A DNA stretch of 64,000 nucleotides, from assembly GCF_000764205.1 (NCBI RefSeq), contig NZ_JQDZ01000112.1:186001-250000 (forward strand), given 5' to 3'. Source of the DNA: Thalassotalea sp. ND16A. GTDB lineage: Bacteria; Pseudomonadota; Gammaproteobacteria; Enterobacterales; Alteromonadaceae. The number at the start of each line of letters is the position of its first letter. The first letter of the stretch is position 1. A program made the translations under genes and the position numbers. The notes beneath the pieces are model-generated. The model searched no databases. It had not been told where the DNA came from and saw nothing but the letters and a program-made list of their open reading frames with translations. This document shows positions 1 through 8,767 of this stretch, piece by piece.

Positions 1-1
1 T

Positions 2-1537
2 GATACCCAAGCGTATATGGATATGGTTGCCGATCCAAACTGTTTCTCGATGAACCAAATCTTCCCAGGCGGTTACACCCCGGCGTTCGGTGGTAATATC
101 ACCGATACTTCATTAACCATGGGAACCAGAGGTGATATTAAAACGGGTGTTTTAGCCGATTGGACCTTTGATTTAAGCGGCTCTGTCGGTCGCAGTGAGT
201 CTTCGTTTAATCTAAAAAATACCCTCAACCCGTCGTTAGGTCTTGATACCCCTACCTCATTTGATACCGGTAAATACATCCAGTTAGAAAAAACCTTTAA
301 CTTTGATTTAGTGCGCGGAATCGATGTTGGTATGTATGAAGATCTCAACTTTGCTACGGGTCTGGAATGGCGCGAAGAGAGCTTTGAGATTATTTCTGGT
401 GAAGAAAATTCCTGGAAAGCTGGGCCTTATGCCGATCAGGGCTTTAACATAGGTTCACATGGTTTCAAAGGTTTTGGTCCCGAATCACAAGGTCTCGATG
501 TTCGTCGAAATATTGCCGCCTATGTCGATGTTGAAGCCTATGTGTCTGAGGATCTGATGTTAGGTGCTGCGGTACGCTATGAAGATTTCAATACTTTTGG
601 TAGTACCACAGATTATAAATTAACGGCTCAGTTTTCGTTAACCGATGAGTTATCATTCCGTGCCTCACACAGTACCGGCTTTAGAGCACCTACGGTTGGC
701 CAGGCGAATGTGGTAAACACCCAAACCTCATTGGTTAATGGCGAGTTAATACAAACCTTCCTGGCTCCGCCTACCGCGGCATTATCGGAGTTTTATGGTG
801 GTAAAGAATTAACCCCTGAAGAATCAACCAGTTTCGCCGGTGGTTTGGTCTATCAAGATGGTGGCTTTTTCATGACGGTGGATTACTACACCATTGAAGT
901 CACCGATCGTTTAGCCCAATCGAGCCAAATCGATGTGTTGCCGGAAGATTATGAAGAACTTGAAGCATTGGGCGTACAAAACCCTGAGTTAATTTCTGCA
1001 GTAACTTATTTTGCCAATGATTTTGATACCACCACTCAAGGTCTAGACGTTGTAGCCAACTACGCGATGGAATTATTCGATGGTGATACAGCATTCAGTT
1101 TTGCTTATAACTGGAACGAAACGACGGTAGATGCGTTTAACCCTGAAACTACAGATGAAGGTAAAGTGCGTCGTCTAGAAGAAGGTATGCCAGATCATCG
1201 TGCCACGTTTACCGTGTCACAAAGCTGGGATAACGTTAGCATGTTTGTTCGTGGTAATTACTTTGGCGAATATTTTGCGGTACATGCCGATGATACGTCT
1301 GAATTCTGGTCTGAGACTGCTGATGCGGCAGTTACCCTTGATGCCGAAGTGAGCTATTACGTAAATGAGAGTATTACTCTGACTGTTGGCGGCAACAACT
1401 TGTTAGATCAAGAAGCAGAAGAGTTACAAAAAGGCGAAGATGGCGCTTATGGTGTCGTTGGTGCTAAATTTTACGAAAGTGGTCCGTTTGATTACAACGG
1501 TGCATTCTACTACGTAAAAGCGACTTATAACTTCTAA
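2..1537 (+). CDS. TonB-dependent receptor, C-terminal part (5' end outside window)
   Basis: This is the outer-membrane beta-barrel part of a TonB-dependent receptor, a transporter that takes up siderophores, glycans or peptides using TonB energy. The frame is open to the left window edge, so the signal peptide, TonB box and plug lie outside. The visible part shows alternating aromatic-rich strands, the barrel motif FRASHSTGFRAPT around residue 220, a late segment LTVGGNNLLDQEAEE typical of the last strands, and a C-terminal aromatic residue (YYVKATYNF) as required for BAM-mediated insertion. A clear terminator follows 24 bases after the stop. The substrate cannot be deduced from the barrel alone. 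Confidence is high for the family, low for the ligand. Confidence 0.93.
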   Translation, partial: DTQAYMDMVADPNCFSMNQIFPGGYTPAFGGNITDTSLTMGTRGDIKTGVLADWTFDLSGSVGRSESSFNLKNTLNPSLGLDTPTSFDTGKYIQLEKTFNFDLVRGIDVGMYEDLNFATGLEWREESFEIISGEENSWKAGPYADQGFNIGSHGFKGFGPESQGLDVRRNIAAYVDVEAYVSEDLMLGAAVRYEDFNTFGSTTDYKLTAQFSLTDELSFRASHSTGFRAPTVGQANVVNTQTSLVNGELIQTFLAPPTAALSEFYGGKELTPEESTSFAGGLVYQDGGFFMTVDYYTIEVTDRLAQSSQIDVLPEDYEELEALGVQNPELISAVTYFANDFDTTTQGLDVVANYAMELFDGDTAFSFAYNWNETTVDAFNPETTDEGKVRRLEEGMPDHRATFTVSQSWDNVSMFVRGNYFGEYFAVHADDTSEFWSETADAAVTLDAEVSYYVNESITLTVGGNNLLDQEAEELQKGEDGAYGVVGAKFYESGPFDYNGAFYYVKATYNF

Positions 1538-1560
1538 TCTTATTAAAAGTTAACCATTAA

Positions 1561-1585
1561 AAAACCTGCTTCGGCAGGTTTTTTT
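1561..1585 (+). terminator. Rho-independent terminator of the TonB receptor gene
   Basis: Inverted repeat AAAACCTGC / GCAGGTTTT around a TTCG tetraloop, followed by a run of T. It lies directly after the stop of the receptor gene, so it is a standard intrinsic terminator. Confidence 0.9.
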
Positions 1586-1648
1586 GTACATGGATGTATT
1601 TATACTCGGCAGGAAATACGCCTTTTTTTGGGGGATAGCCGTTAACTT

Positions 1649-1840
1649 TTACAGTTCCCACTCGTCTTCGTCCAGTAATTCTTTAAGGCGCTTCTTTTCC
1701 AGCAATTCGTCAATACGTTTACGGGTTTTCGCACAATCGATGCCACCTTGGTCGTTATCAGTATTTGCTGATACATCGTCTTGATAATCATCGTCACTAA
1801 GGCCTAATTCGGCATCTTCAATAATTTTGCTGCGAGACAT
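1649..1840 (-). CDS. Small acidic conserved protein, PA3496-like
   Basis: A 63-residue protein, very rich in Asp/Glu, ending with a charged helix (RKRIDELLEKKRLKELLDEDEW). The pattern of an acidic N-terminus followed by R-K-R-I-x-x-L-L-E-x-K-R-L-K-x-L-L-D-x-D resembles the small PA3496-type family found in Pseudomonas and marine gammaproteobacteria, whose role is not established (envelope integrity has been proposed). There is no signal peptide or membrane segment. The start is supported by a strong Shine-Dalgarno (GAGGGG) about six bases upstream. It is transcribed alone and convergent with the preceding receptor gene. Family assignment is from memory of the C-terminal pattern and is moderately sure. 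Confidence 0.7.
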   Translation of the reverse strand: MSRSKIIEDAELGLSDDDYQDDVSANTDNDQGGIDCAKTRKRIDELLEKKRLKELLDEDEWEL

Positions 1841-2133
1841 TACTACTTCCCCTCTCTACCAAACAAACAATAATAAGAATACAAATGCGGTGATCGAAGA
1901 TTTCACCCTCTGTAATTTGAAAAATAGGAAAGTTTATTGCTTACGTCAAACAATAAATTAACAAATTTGTTCGACTGCCTTAGTTTTGTTCGAACCTTAG
2001 ACTATCAGCAGTGTGTAAGTTATTGTTGCCCGGTTATTTTGTCGATGAAAGGGACGGATATAATATTTTTGGCTGCTTTATAATTTTTTTTTCGGCTAGT
2101 ATGTATATATCTATAATTTAAATCTATGGTCCG

Positions 2134-2883
2134 ATGAAAAGACAAAATATACTCATCACCGGAGCAAGCTCTGGGCTCGGCCTTACCATGGCCAAACAAT
2201 TTGCCGCGTTAGGCAGAAACTTAATTTTATGTGCGAGAAGACTTGAAAATTTAGAACAACTTAAGCAAACCTTGTTAACCATAAATCCAACTATCCACGT
2301 TAGCATTAGCGAGCTGGACGTAAATAACGATGAACAAGTGTTTGCGGTGTTTAAGCAGGCAAAAGCGGAGTTTGGTAATATCGACAGGGTGATCGTTAAC
2401 GCTGGTATTGGTCAAGGGGGCTCGATCGGCACCGGATGCTTTGCTGAAAATAAACACACAGCAATGACTAACTTTGTTGCCGCCCTGGTCCAATGTGAAG
2501 CCGCAATGGCAATATTTAGAGAGCAGAATTTTGGTCACTTAGTCACAATTTCATCGGTCAGTTCGCAATGTGGCTTTGCTAAGTCGATGACGGTATATGC
2601 GGCAACGAAAGCAGCACTGGCATCTTTAACCGAAGGTATCCGAATTGATGTACTCGACACACCAATAAGAGTTACTACTATTCATCCCGGTTACATTGCT
2701 ACCGAGATAACCAATCCAGATAAAAAACTGCCGTTTATTGTCAATGTAGACGTTGGTTGTAAGGCGATAATCAAGGCGGTTGAGCGGGAAGTGAATGTTG
2801 CCTTTGTGCCGTTTTGGCCCTGGGCAATGATGCGTTATCTGTTAAGGATTTTGCCTCTCGCGTTTATGCGCAGGCTCAACTAA
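2134..2883 (+). CDS. Short-chain dehydrogenase/reductase (SDR)
   Basis: A 249-residue classical SDR oxidoreductase. It shows the N-terminal nucleotide-binding motif TGASSGLG at residues 9-16, an NAG motif near residue 90 (VNAGIG), and the catalytic Ser plus Tyr-x-x-x-Lys (SSVSSQ followed by YAATK). The C-terminus is basic and hydrophobic (WPWAMMRYLLRILPLAFMRR), which may dock it on the membrane. Arg residues after beta-strand 2 (CARRLE) suggest NADP(H) preference. No neighbour indicates a substrate; it stands alone between a small acidic gene and a convergent DUF3718 gene. The length is normal for the family. The reaction can be stated only as NAD(P)-dependent alcohol/carbonyl interconversion. 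Confidence 0.9.
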   Translation: MKRQNILITGASSGLGLTMAKQFAALGRNLILCARRLENLEQLKQTLLTINPTIHVSISELDVNNDEQVFAVFKQAKAEFGNIDRVIVNAGIGQGGSIGTGCFAENKHTAMTNFVAALVQCEAAMAIFREQNFGHLVTISSVSSQCGFAKSMTVYAATKAALASLTEGIRIDVLDTPIRVTTIHPGYIATEITNPDKKLPFIVNVDVGCKAIIKAVEREVNVAFVPFWPWAMMRYLLRILPLAFMRRLN

Positions 2884-2925
2884 TGAAGAATTCAGAGTTT
2901 ACCGGGTTGAAAATGGCTGTGGATA

Positions 2926-3023
2926 GCCGACTAAAAGTATTAGGTATGGAGTACCAATGCTAATAAATTTTCCTCACTGAGCAGGAAACAGCTTATTAGA
3001 CTTGGTACATACATTTAGTCGGC
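2926..3023. repeat. Large imperfect inverted repeat between convergent genes
   Basis: GCCGACTAAA at 2926-2935 pairs with TTTAGTCGGC at 3014-3023. Inside, GTACCAA and CTAATAA pair with TTATTAG and TTGGTAC, leaving a bulge of about ten bases on the left arm. The element fills most of the gap between the SDR gene and the convergent DUF3718 gene. It may act as a bidirectional terminator or be a miniature palindromic repeat; there is no clear U-tract. Confidence 0.6.
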
Positions 3024-3044
3024 ATAAAGACAAAATTTGGCAGA

Positions 3045-3380
3045 TTAAAAGTTCACCGCATAGCTCTGTGCTAAGTCGACAATTTCACGGCTACCTAAAC
3101 GCTTTTCCAGATGACTGGCGGTAGTGTGTGCACCGCTGTTTTCAGCGAAGTTGATAATATTCTCACCATTGCAAACCACTTTCATGGCGACGGTTTTTTC
3201 ATTTAGATGATAGCCTTTAATCGTACTGCGCATTTCACCGAGATCATCAGATTGTGCTGATTTGCACACATTAATAAGCGCTGATTCGATATATGGGTCC
3301 ATTCCGGCGCTACTGTTAAACGCTGCAAATAATGATACTGAAGTGATACTGGCTAAAGTTAGTGCTTTTAATGTTTTCAT
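3045..3380 (-). CDS. Exported DUF3718-type protein
   Basis: A 111-residue secreted protein. A signal peptide is visible (MKTLKALTLASITSVSLFAA, cleavage likely near NSSAG), so it should act in the periplasm. The mature part begins MDPYIESALINVCKSAQ and carries two Cys residues (in NVCKSA and VVCNGE) that could form a disulfide. This pattern matches the small DUF3718 family common in Shewanella, Colwellia and relatives, whose function is unknown. The start is supported by CAGGAG eight bases upstream. It is monocistronic, and its promoter lies in the 540-bp region shared with the divergent yebG gene. Confidence 0.82.
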   Translation of the reverse strand: MKTLKALTLASITSVSLFAAFNSSAGMDPYIESALINVCKSAQSDDLGEMRSTIKGYHLNEKTVAMKVVCNGENIINFAENSGAHTTASHLEKRLGSREIVDLAQSYAVNF

Positions 3381-3920
3381 GATGTTGCTCCTGCTGATGC
3401 TTTGTTAAATTTGGCTTTGTTATTTATTGCCGCTGCCCATTAATAGTGGCTTATTTTTATTAAAAAGTTGTTAATGAAAATCCCCCAGGTGTAACGGATT
3501 TTTTCAAAGCGTTGTTTACAAAACAAACAAAACACTAATAAAATCAGAGGCTCTGTTGAGAAAACAGCAAAAAATGAGTGTTTCCATTGAAACATTTCAT
3601 TACATCGGTGCATAAAAATTCACTTATTCTTTATTTAAATGCAGGTTGAATGGCGGTTTTTTTGCGATGAAATTTTATTTATTTTTGCGAAAACAGAACT
3701 TTTTCAAGAATTACCGTTCATTCTTGCAATTTTTTGTTGTCATTCATTGAATGTAACTGCTAGAGTACTGGTTAAATATCCAGTTAAGTAACCGTCGTAA
3801 AGCACTTCATACTTGGATAACCTGAATTGAAGATAATCGCTCATTGTCGGTAATTCAGGAGCGCTAAATACTTTTAAATGCCAAAAATTGAAATTGGCCA
3901 AACAATACTAAGGGATCATA
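3381..3920. other. Divergent intergenic region between DUF3718 gene and yebG
   Basis: This AT-rich stretch of 540 bases holds no credible gene. The only clear signal is the LexA box at 3766-3785 serving yebG. The promoter of the DUF3718 gene must lie in its left part, but I cannot assign -35/-10 boxes with confidence. Confidence 0.6.
3766..3785 (+). promoter_or_regulatory. LexA (SOS) box of yebG
   Basis: The sequence TACTGGTTAAATATCCAGTT has the CTG-N10-CAG core with an AT-rich middle and is close to the enterobacterial SOS consensus TACTGTATATATATACAGTA. It lies 135 bases before yebG, which is an SOS gene in E. coli, so LexA repression followed by induction on DNA damage is expected. Confidence 0.9.
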
Positions 3921-4268
3921 ATGGCAGTAGAAAGTCGTTTTGTAGTCATTCGCAATGGGGTGGAGGTTGAAACATTTATGGATAAGAAAGCTGCAGATGA
4001 GTATGACAAAATGCTCGATATGGCAGACAGTCTGTCCGATTTGTTTGATCAATCAGCACTTGAGCTTAATGAGAAAATGGTCGAGGAGGTGAGTATTTTC
4101 ATTGCTAAAAACCGCGAAGAAGTGCTTGTTGCCTTGCAAGCGAAAAAAGCTAAAGTGATAAAACCTGCGGTAAAGGAAGACGAGGTAATTGCGACACCAG
4201 AAGCCAGCGCTGCAGTAAAAAAAACTGCGCCAAAGAAAGCAAAAAAATCCACTAAGGCAAAAGCTTAA
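3921..4268 (+). CDS. yebG: YebG family SOS-induced protein
   Basis: A 115-residue protein with the YebG N-terminus (MAVESRFVVIRNGVE followed by KKAADEYDKMLDMAD), very close in pattern to the E. coli SOS-regulon protein. The N-terminal 70 residues hold the conserved domain. The C-terminus is an extra Lys/Ala/Pro-rich tail (VKKTAPKKAKKSTKAKA) resembling histone H1-like tails, which suggests nucleic-acid binding; this tail is not part of the E. coli protein. A LexA box lies upstream at 3766-3785. The next gene, ygjP-like, begins 10 bases after the stop and is probably co-transcribed. The molecular role of YebG is not well established. Confidence 0.92.
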   Translation: MAVESRFVVIRNGVEVETFMDKKAADEYDKMLDMADSLSDLFDQSALELNEKMVEEVSIFIAKNREEVLVALQAKKAKVIKPAVKEDEVIATPEASAAVKKTAPKKAKKSTKAKA

Positions 4269-4278
4269 CTCTACTTAA

Positions 4279-4977
4279 ATGACTTTACCTGAATTTACCT
4301 TAGTACGTAGTAGCAAGCGGAAAACCGTAAGTTTGCAAGTAAAATCTGGCAAAGTCAGGGTGCTCGCGCCCAGGCAAATCAGTGATTTGCAAATTACCGA
4401 ACTGGTCGAACAAAAATCGGTATGGCTATGGCGTAAAATTAATGAACAGCAACAAATTGTCGAACAAAGTATGGTTCGACAATTTATTGACGGCGAACGC
4501 TATTATTTTCTCGGCAAACAATATTCGTTAGCAGTAGTACACGCCAGTAGCAAAGATGTGCAACTTATTGATGATAAAATTGTTGTTACTTTATTAAAGC
4601 GGGATGCTGCTCCTGCTTTAATTGCCGATAAAGTGCAAACTGCCATGCGGCAGTGGTATATAGAGCAAGCGAAAGTCATTTTACAGCAACGATTATCAGA
4701 GCAACAGCAGTTCACTAAGCTATCTGCGACTGCGGTTAAAATCAGACATTATAAAACTCGCTGGGGCAGCTGTGATAGCAAACATCGGATAAACCTAAAC
4801 TGGTTACTGGTAATGGCTCCGGTTGAGGTTATTGATTATGTGATAATTCATGAACTTTGCCATACCGTTCACCTTAATCATTCAAGCGCATACTGGCAGT
4901 TGGTAAACCAATTCTTTCCTCACTATAAACAAGCTAAAACATGGCTTAAAAGCCATCAGCAACACCTGTATTGGTGA
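4279..4977 (+). CDS. YgjP-like zinc-dependent hydrolase (DUF45 / M48-like)
   Basis: A 232-residue protein with the zinc motif HELCH at residues 191-195 and a further His at 201 (HLNHSSAYW), preceded by RWGSC at 161-165. This is the arrangement of the DUF45/YgjP family, related to SprT and M48 metallopeptidases. The N-terminal half (residues 1-130) is the beta-rich region usual for the family. E. coli YgjP has, to my memory, been linked to UTP pyrophosphatase activity, so the annotation as a peptidase is uncertain. It lies 10 bases downstream of yebG and probably shares its SOS-controlled transcript. No signal peptide is seen, so it should be cytoplasmic. Confidence 0.88.
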   Translation: MTLPEFTLVRSSKRKTVSLQVKSGKVRVLAPRQISDLQITELVEQKSVWLWRKINEQQQIVEQSMVRQFIDGERYYFLGKQYSLAVVHASSKDVQLIDDKIVVTLLKRDAAPALIADKVQTAMRQWYIEQAKVILQQRLSEQQQFTKLSATAVKIRHYKTRWGSCDSKHRINLNWLLVMAPVEVIDYVIIHELCHTVHLNHSSAYWQLVNQFFPHYKQAKTWLKSHQQHLYW

Positions 4978-5076
4978 TTTTCCCATAATTTAACTAAAAT
5001 AGAATCGCTTTGGTTATATTTTATAAGCAATTACATTGAATTTGCGGTTGACAGTAAATAGCACCTAGGGCAAAGT

Positions 5077-5157
5077 ATGGGCATGAACATATTTATGCAC
5101 GCAACCATTATTCTTATTACCACCACCATTCGTACCCGAATGGAGGTCATAGGCTAA
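5077..5157 (+). CDS. thrL: Threonine operon leader peptide
   Basis: A 26-codon reading frame reads MGMNIFMHATIILITTTIRT and then RMEVIG before a TAA stop. It is dense in Thr and Ile codons, five of each within 11 codons (HATIILITTTIRT), as expected for a leader that senses charged tRNA-Thr and tRNA-Ile. An AGGG lies just upstream of the first ATG; the third codon is an alternative start. It precedes a terminator and thrABC. A TTGACA occurs at 5048-5053, but it is too close to the leader start to be a convincing -35 box. Confidence 0.9.
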   Translation: MGMNIFMHATIILITTTIRTRMEVIG

Positions 5158-5215
5158 CGTGTAAAATAAAAAAAATTTTCGAAGCCCGTGACCTGCAAAG
5201 TTCACGGGCTTTTTT
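5144..5215 (+). terminator. Transcription attenuator of the thr operon
   Basis: Terminator: AAGCCCGTGA at 5182-5191 pairs with TCACGGGCTT at 5202-5211, followed by T residues. Antiterminator: AGGTCATAGGCT at 5144-5155 pairs with AGCCCGTGACCT at 5183-5194 in 11 of 12 positions, including one G-U pair. The two structures exclude each other. The antiterminator arm overlaps the end of the leader reading frame. A ribosome stalled on the Thr/Ile codons would leave it free, whereas one that reaches the stop would cover it and let the terminator form. Confidence 0.9.
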
Positions 5216-5216
5216 A

Positions 5217-5272
5217 ATTTATGTTTCTCTATATTGTTTAGCATCTGCTAAACAATATAGAGAAACATAAAT
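5217..5272. repeat. Perfect 27-bp-arm palindrome between attenuator and thrA
   Basis: The left arm runs 5217-5243 and the right arm 5246-5272, with only two bases (TC) between them and no mismatch. The inner part is CTATATTGTTTAGCA / TGCTAAACAATATAGAG. In the RNA it would form a very long hairpin ending 30 bases before the thrA start. It has no U-tract, so it is not a normal terminator. It could be a miniature element, an RNase III substrate or a protein-binding site. Confidence 0.85.
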
Positions 5273-5302
5273 AAACAGTGTTAAATTATTGAGGTTAATA
5301 AA

Positions 5303-7756
5303 ATGAGAGTACTAAAGTTTGGTGGTTCGTCCTTAGCCAATGCAGAGCGGTTTTTAGCGGTTTGTGAAATCATTACCAATAAAAGCCAGCAATCGCCAGT
5401 GTCTGTCGTGGTGTCGGCACCACAAGGCATTACCAATCATTTAGTCGCATTAACCGAAACCCTAACTGAAGGTGAAGAGCTTGAACAAGGCTTGGAGCAT
5501 TTATATAAAGCGGTAAATAATATTTTTGATGGTTTGGCTGATGCCGATACTAACTTTAACCGCCAACATGCAGAACAAGCGTTATTGCGTTGGTCACAGC
5601 AATTAAAGCGCTGGTTAGAAGGTGCGGCAATGCTGAACCACTGTCCTGATCATATACGCGCCTGTGTGATCAGTTTAGGTGAGCGCTTAAGTGTCGCTAT
5701 TTTGGAAGCCATTTTAGGCAAAGAACAGCAATTGAGCGTTATTGAACCGGAAACGTTCCTAAAAACCAATGAATCATCCCTTAATGCGGTAGCTGATTTG
5801 GTGCTATCGAGACAACTTTTTGTTGAACAATATCCTAATCAACAACGCATCTCACTGATGCCTGGCTTTATTGGCGTAGCGCCTAGCGGTCAGGTTACAA
5901 CGCTGGGACGAAATGGTTCCGATTATTCGGCCGCGGTGTTATCGGTATGTACCAATGCTGAATGTTGTGAAATCTGGACCGATGTTGATGGTGTTTACAA
6001 TGCCGATCCGCGCTTAATTAAAGATGCTAAATTACTCGATCATTTATCGTATCAAGAGGCGATGGAGCTTTCTTATTTTGGCGCGAAAGTGTTACATCCA
6101 AAAACCATCGGTCCCATTGCCCAATATCACATTCCTTGCTGGATCAAAAACACCGGCAATCCAGACGCCAAGGGCACACTGATTTCTGGCGAAGATAAAG
6201 GTCAAAAACAAGTCAAGGCCATTTCCAATCTTGATGAATTAACTATGGTTAATGTATCGGGCCCTGGTATGAAGGGAATGGTGGGTATGGCGAGCAGAGT
6301 GTTTGCCTGTATGAGTCGTGAAAACATTTCAATGGTGATGATCTCTCAATCCTCTTCTGAATACTGTATCAGTTTTTGTGTGTACTCCCATGATGCTTAC
6401 CGAGCACAACAAAGCCTACAGCTTGAATTTGAATTGGAATTATTGAACCAGTTACTTGAACCCATCGATCTACAGTCACATTTATCCATTGTCTCGTTAG
6501 TCGGTGATGGCATGCATCATCAACGAGGCGTTGCTGGCAAGTTATTCAGCTCGTTAGCACAAGCTCGGGTAAACGTGGTTGCCATCGCTCAGGATTCTTC
6601 TGAGCGCAGCATTTCTGTAGTCATCGAGCAGCGCAAATGTACCGATGCGTTAAAAGTATGTCATCAAAACTTTTTCTCTCATCGCCAAACCATCGATGCC
6701 TTTGTGGTCGGCTGTGGTGTGGTTGGTAGTGAATTACTTACCCAAATTGGCAGACAACAGGAAAGTTTGAAATCGCAAGGTGTCGACTTGAGAGTGTATG
6801 GTATTGCCAATAGTAAAGGCATTGGCTTTAATGCTGAGGGCATTGATATGCACGATTGGCAACAAGGAATGCAAGCCGATGTTAAACCGTTGACGGTTGA
6901 CTCAGTGAAGAATTTTGTGCGCAATCACCATTTAATTAACCCGGTATTAATTGATTGTACTTCCAACGAGGATTTAGCCTTAAAGTATGCCGACTTTTTA
7001 GCGGAAGGGTTTCATGTGGTCACGCCAAACAAGAAAGCCAACACCGATAGCTGGTCATACTATTTGAAATTAAGAGAGTGTGCACAAAAAACCAATCGCT
7101 TATTCTTATATGAAACAAACGTTGGTGCTGGGTTACCGGTTATCGGTACGTTACAAAACTTGTTTAAAGCGGGTGATGAATTAGTGCAATTTGCCGGCGT
7201 GCTATCTGGCTCACTGTCGTATATATTCGGAAAATTAGACGAAGGCATGTCACTGTCCGAGGCAACAGAAATTGCCAAGAGTAATGGTTTTACCGAACCC
7301 GATCCTCGTGATGATTTAAGCGGTATGGATGTGGCGCGAAAATTACTGATCATGGCGCGTGAAGCCGGTATGCCGTTAGAGTTACACAATATTAAAGTGG
7401 AATCGGTATTGCCAGATGATTTTGATTCATCAGGCAGCATTGATGACTTTATGGCGCGATTGCCTGAGCTTAATCCACAGTTCGCCGCAAAAGTTGATCA
7501 GGCAGCAAGTGCAGGTAAAGTGTTGCGCTACGTTGGCTCCATCAACAACGGCGAATGCCAGGTTTCTATTGAAGCCGTAGATGCAAGCCACCCGTTATAC
7601 GCGATTAAAGATGGCGAAAATGCGTTGTCTATTTTAAGTAAGTATTATCAACCAATTCCACTGGTATTACGTGGTTATGGTGCCGGTGCAGCCGTTACCG
7701 CCGCAGGTGTTTTTTCTGATGTGTTACGCACTCAGGCTTGGAAGCAGGAGTTATAA
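5303..7756 (+). CDS. thrA: Bifunctional aspartokinase I / homoserine dehydrogenase I
   Basis: An 817-residue bifunctional enzyme of the aspartate pathway (E. coli ThrA is 820). The kinase domain begins KFGGSSLAN at residues 5-13 and contains [15 protein letters not shown]; two ACT regulatory modules follow (about residues 310-460), where threonine feedback would act. The homoserine dehydrogenase domain starts near residue 465 with the nucleotide motif [12 protein letters not shown] and carries [15 protein letters not shown] and [12 protein letters not shown]. The start is supported by GAGG eight bases upstream. It is the first structural gene of thrABC, and its stop overlaps the thrB start (TAATG). 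Expression should be controlled by the upstream attenuator. Confidence 0.98.
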   Translation: MRVLKFGGSSLANAERFLAVCEIITNKSQQSPVSVVVSAPQGITNHLVALTETLTEGEELEQGLEHLYKAVNNIFDGLADADTNFNRQHAEQALLRWSQQLKRWLEGAAMLNHCPDHIRACVISLGERLSVAILEAILGKEQQLSVIEPETFLKTNESSLNAVADLVLSRQLFVEQYPNQQRISLMPGFIGVAPSGQVTTLGRNGSDYSAAVLSVCTNAECCEIWTDVDGVYNADPRLIKDAKLLDHLSYQEAMELSYFGAKVLHPKTIGPIAQYHIPCWIKNTGNPDAKGTLISGEDKGQKQVKAISNLDELTMVNVSGPGMKGMVGMASRVFACMSRENISMVMISQSSSEYCISFCVYSHDAYRAQQSLQLEFELELLNQLLEPIDLQSHLSIVSLVGDGMHHQRGVAGKLFSSLAQARVNVVAIAQDSSERSISVVIEQRKCTDALKVCHQNFFSHRQTIDAFVVGCGVVGSELLTQIGRQQESLKSQGVDLRVYGIANSKGIGFNAEGIDMHDWQQGMQADVKPLTVDSVKNFVRNHHLINPVLIDCTSNEDLALKYADFLAEGFHVVTPNKKANTDSWSYYLKLRECAQKTNRLFLYETNVGAGLPVIGTLQNLFKAGDELVQFAGVLSGSLSYIFGKLDEGMSLSEATEIAKSNGFTEPDPRDDLSGMDVARKLLIMAREAGMPLELHNIKVESVLPDDFDSSGSIDDFMARLPELNPQFAAKVDQAASAGKVLRYVGSINNGECQVSIEAVDASHPLYAIKDGENALSILSKYYQPIPLVLRGYGAGAAVTAAGVFSDVLRTQAWKQEL

Positions 7757-8703
7757 TGGCTATCAGAGTTTTTGCCCCGGCCTCAATCGGTAATGTTAGT
7801 GTCGGCTTTGACGTATTAGGCATGGCTGTTACCCCGGTTGGCGATGAGCTGTTGGGGGATATCGTGCAAATTGAACCGGCAGCAGGTAGTGACAGTCGAT
7901 TACATTTAGAAGGCGAATTTGCCAGTAAATTACCAGGTGATCCGAAACATAATATTGTTTGGTATTGCCTGGAGTTATTTAATCAACAACTGATTAATGA
8001 CGGTAAAACCGTTGATAATGTCGATTTAATCCTCGAGAAAAAGATGCCGGTTGGTAGTGGTTTGGGTTCGAGCGCCTGTTCGGTTGTGGCGGCTCTTGTT
8101 GCCTTGAATGAATACTATAAGCAGCCATATAATGACGCTAAACTGCTGAACATGATGGGCCAAATGGAAGCGCAAATAAGCGGTAGTTTACATTATGATA
8201 ATGTCGCACCGTGCTTTTTAGGTGGGCTGCAACTAATGGTGACTGATGAGAAGGTTATCACCCGCAGTTTGCCTACCTTTGATGATTATTATTGGATCAT
8301 GGCCTACCCTGGCATTGAGATGTCGACCAAAGCAGCACGTGAAGCATTGCCTGAAAGTTATTCACGTGCCGATGTTATTGCTTACGGACAAAACCTGGCA
8401 AGCTTTATTGATGCCAGTTACCGTAATGATGCGAAACAGGCATTTGCCAATATCCGTGATATTGTCGCTGAGCCTTATCGCCAGCATTTATTACCAAAAT
8501 TTATTGAAACCAAGCAATATTTGCTCGCCAATGGTGCCGATGCGACCGGAATTTCTGGCTCAGGACCGACGGTGTTCGTTGCTTGTAGTAACCTCGATAA
8601 AGCTGAACAGCTAAGTGAGTACTTGCGTCAGTTTTATCTACAATCACCAACAGGGTTTGTCCATATCTGTAAAGCAGATATTCAGGGAACTCGGTTGATA
8701 TAA
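7756..8703 (+). CDS. thrB: Homoserine kinase
   Basis: A 315-residue GHMP-family kinase that phosphorylates homoserine with ATP. The ATP-binding motif PVGSGLGSSACSVVAAL is visible near residue 90, and the late GHMP motif GISGSGPTVF near residue 260. I chose the ATG at 7756 because it follows CAGGAG at the right distance, overlaps the thrA stop by one base, and gives the family N-terminus [19 protein letters not shown]. An upstream in-frame ATG at 7738 would add six residues inside thrA without a ribosome site. It is translationally coupled to thrA and followed by thrC after 64 bases. Confidence 0.97.
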   Translation: MAIRVFAPASIGNVSVGFDVLGMAVTPVGDELLGDIVQIEPAAGSDSRLHLEGEFASKLPGDPKHNIVWYCLELFNQQLINDGKTVDNVDLILEKKMPVGSGLGSSACSVVAALVALNEYYKQPYNDAKLLNMMGQMEAQISGSLHYDNVAPCFLGGLQLMVTDEKVITRSLPTFDDYYWIMAYPGIEMSTKAAREALPESYSRADVIAYGQNLASFIDASYRNDAKQAFANIRDIVAEPYRQHLLPKFIETKQYLLANGADATGISGSGPTVFVACSNLDKAEQLSEYLRQFYLQSPTGFVHICKADIQGTRLI

Positions 8704-8767
8704 TCAACCTGGTATATTTAGTTAGAATAGAAACTGAGTTTGAAGGCTTGGTTTTAGAGGATTAATG

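Noticed and set aside
1584-1784. 66-residue plus-strand frame over the PA3496-like gene
   Set aside because: It is the antisense of a better supported gene with a strong ribosome site, and has a low-complexity Ser-rich translation.
5048-5076. TTGACA-based promoter right before thrL
   Set aside because: The matching -10 position would fall at the leader start codon, and the bases there (CAAAGT) do not resemble a -10 box.
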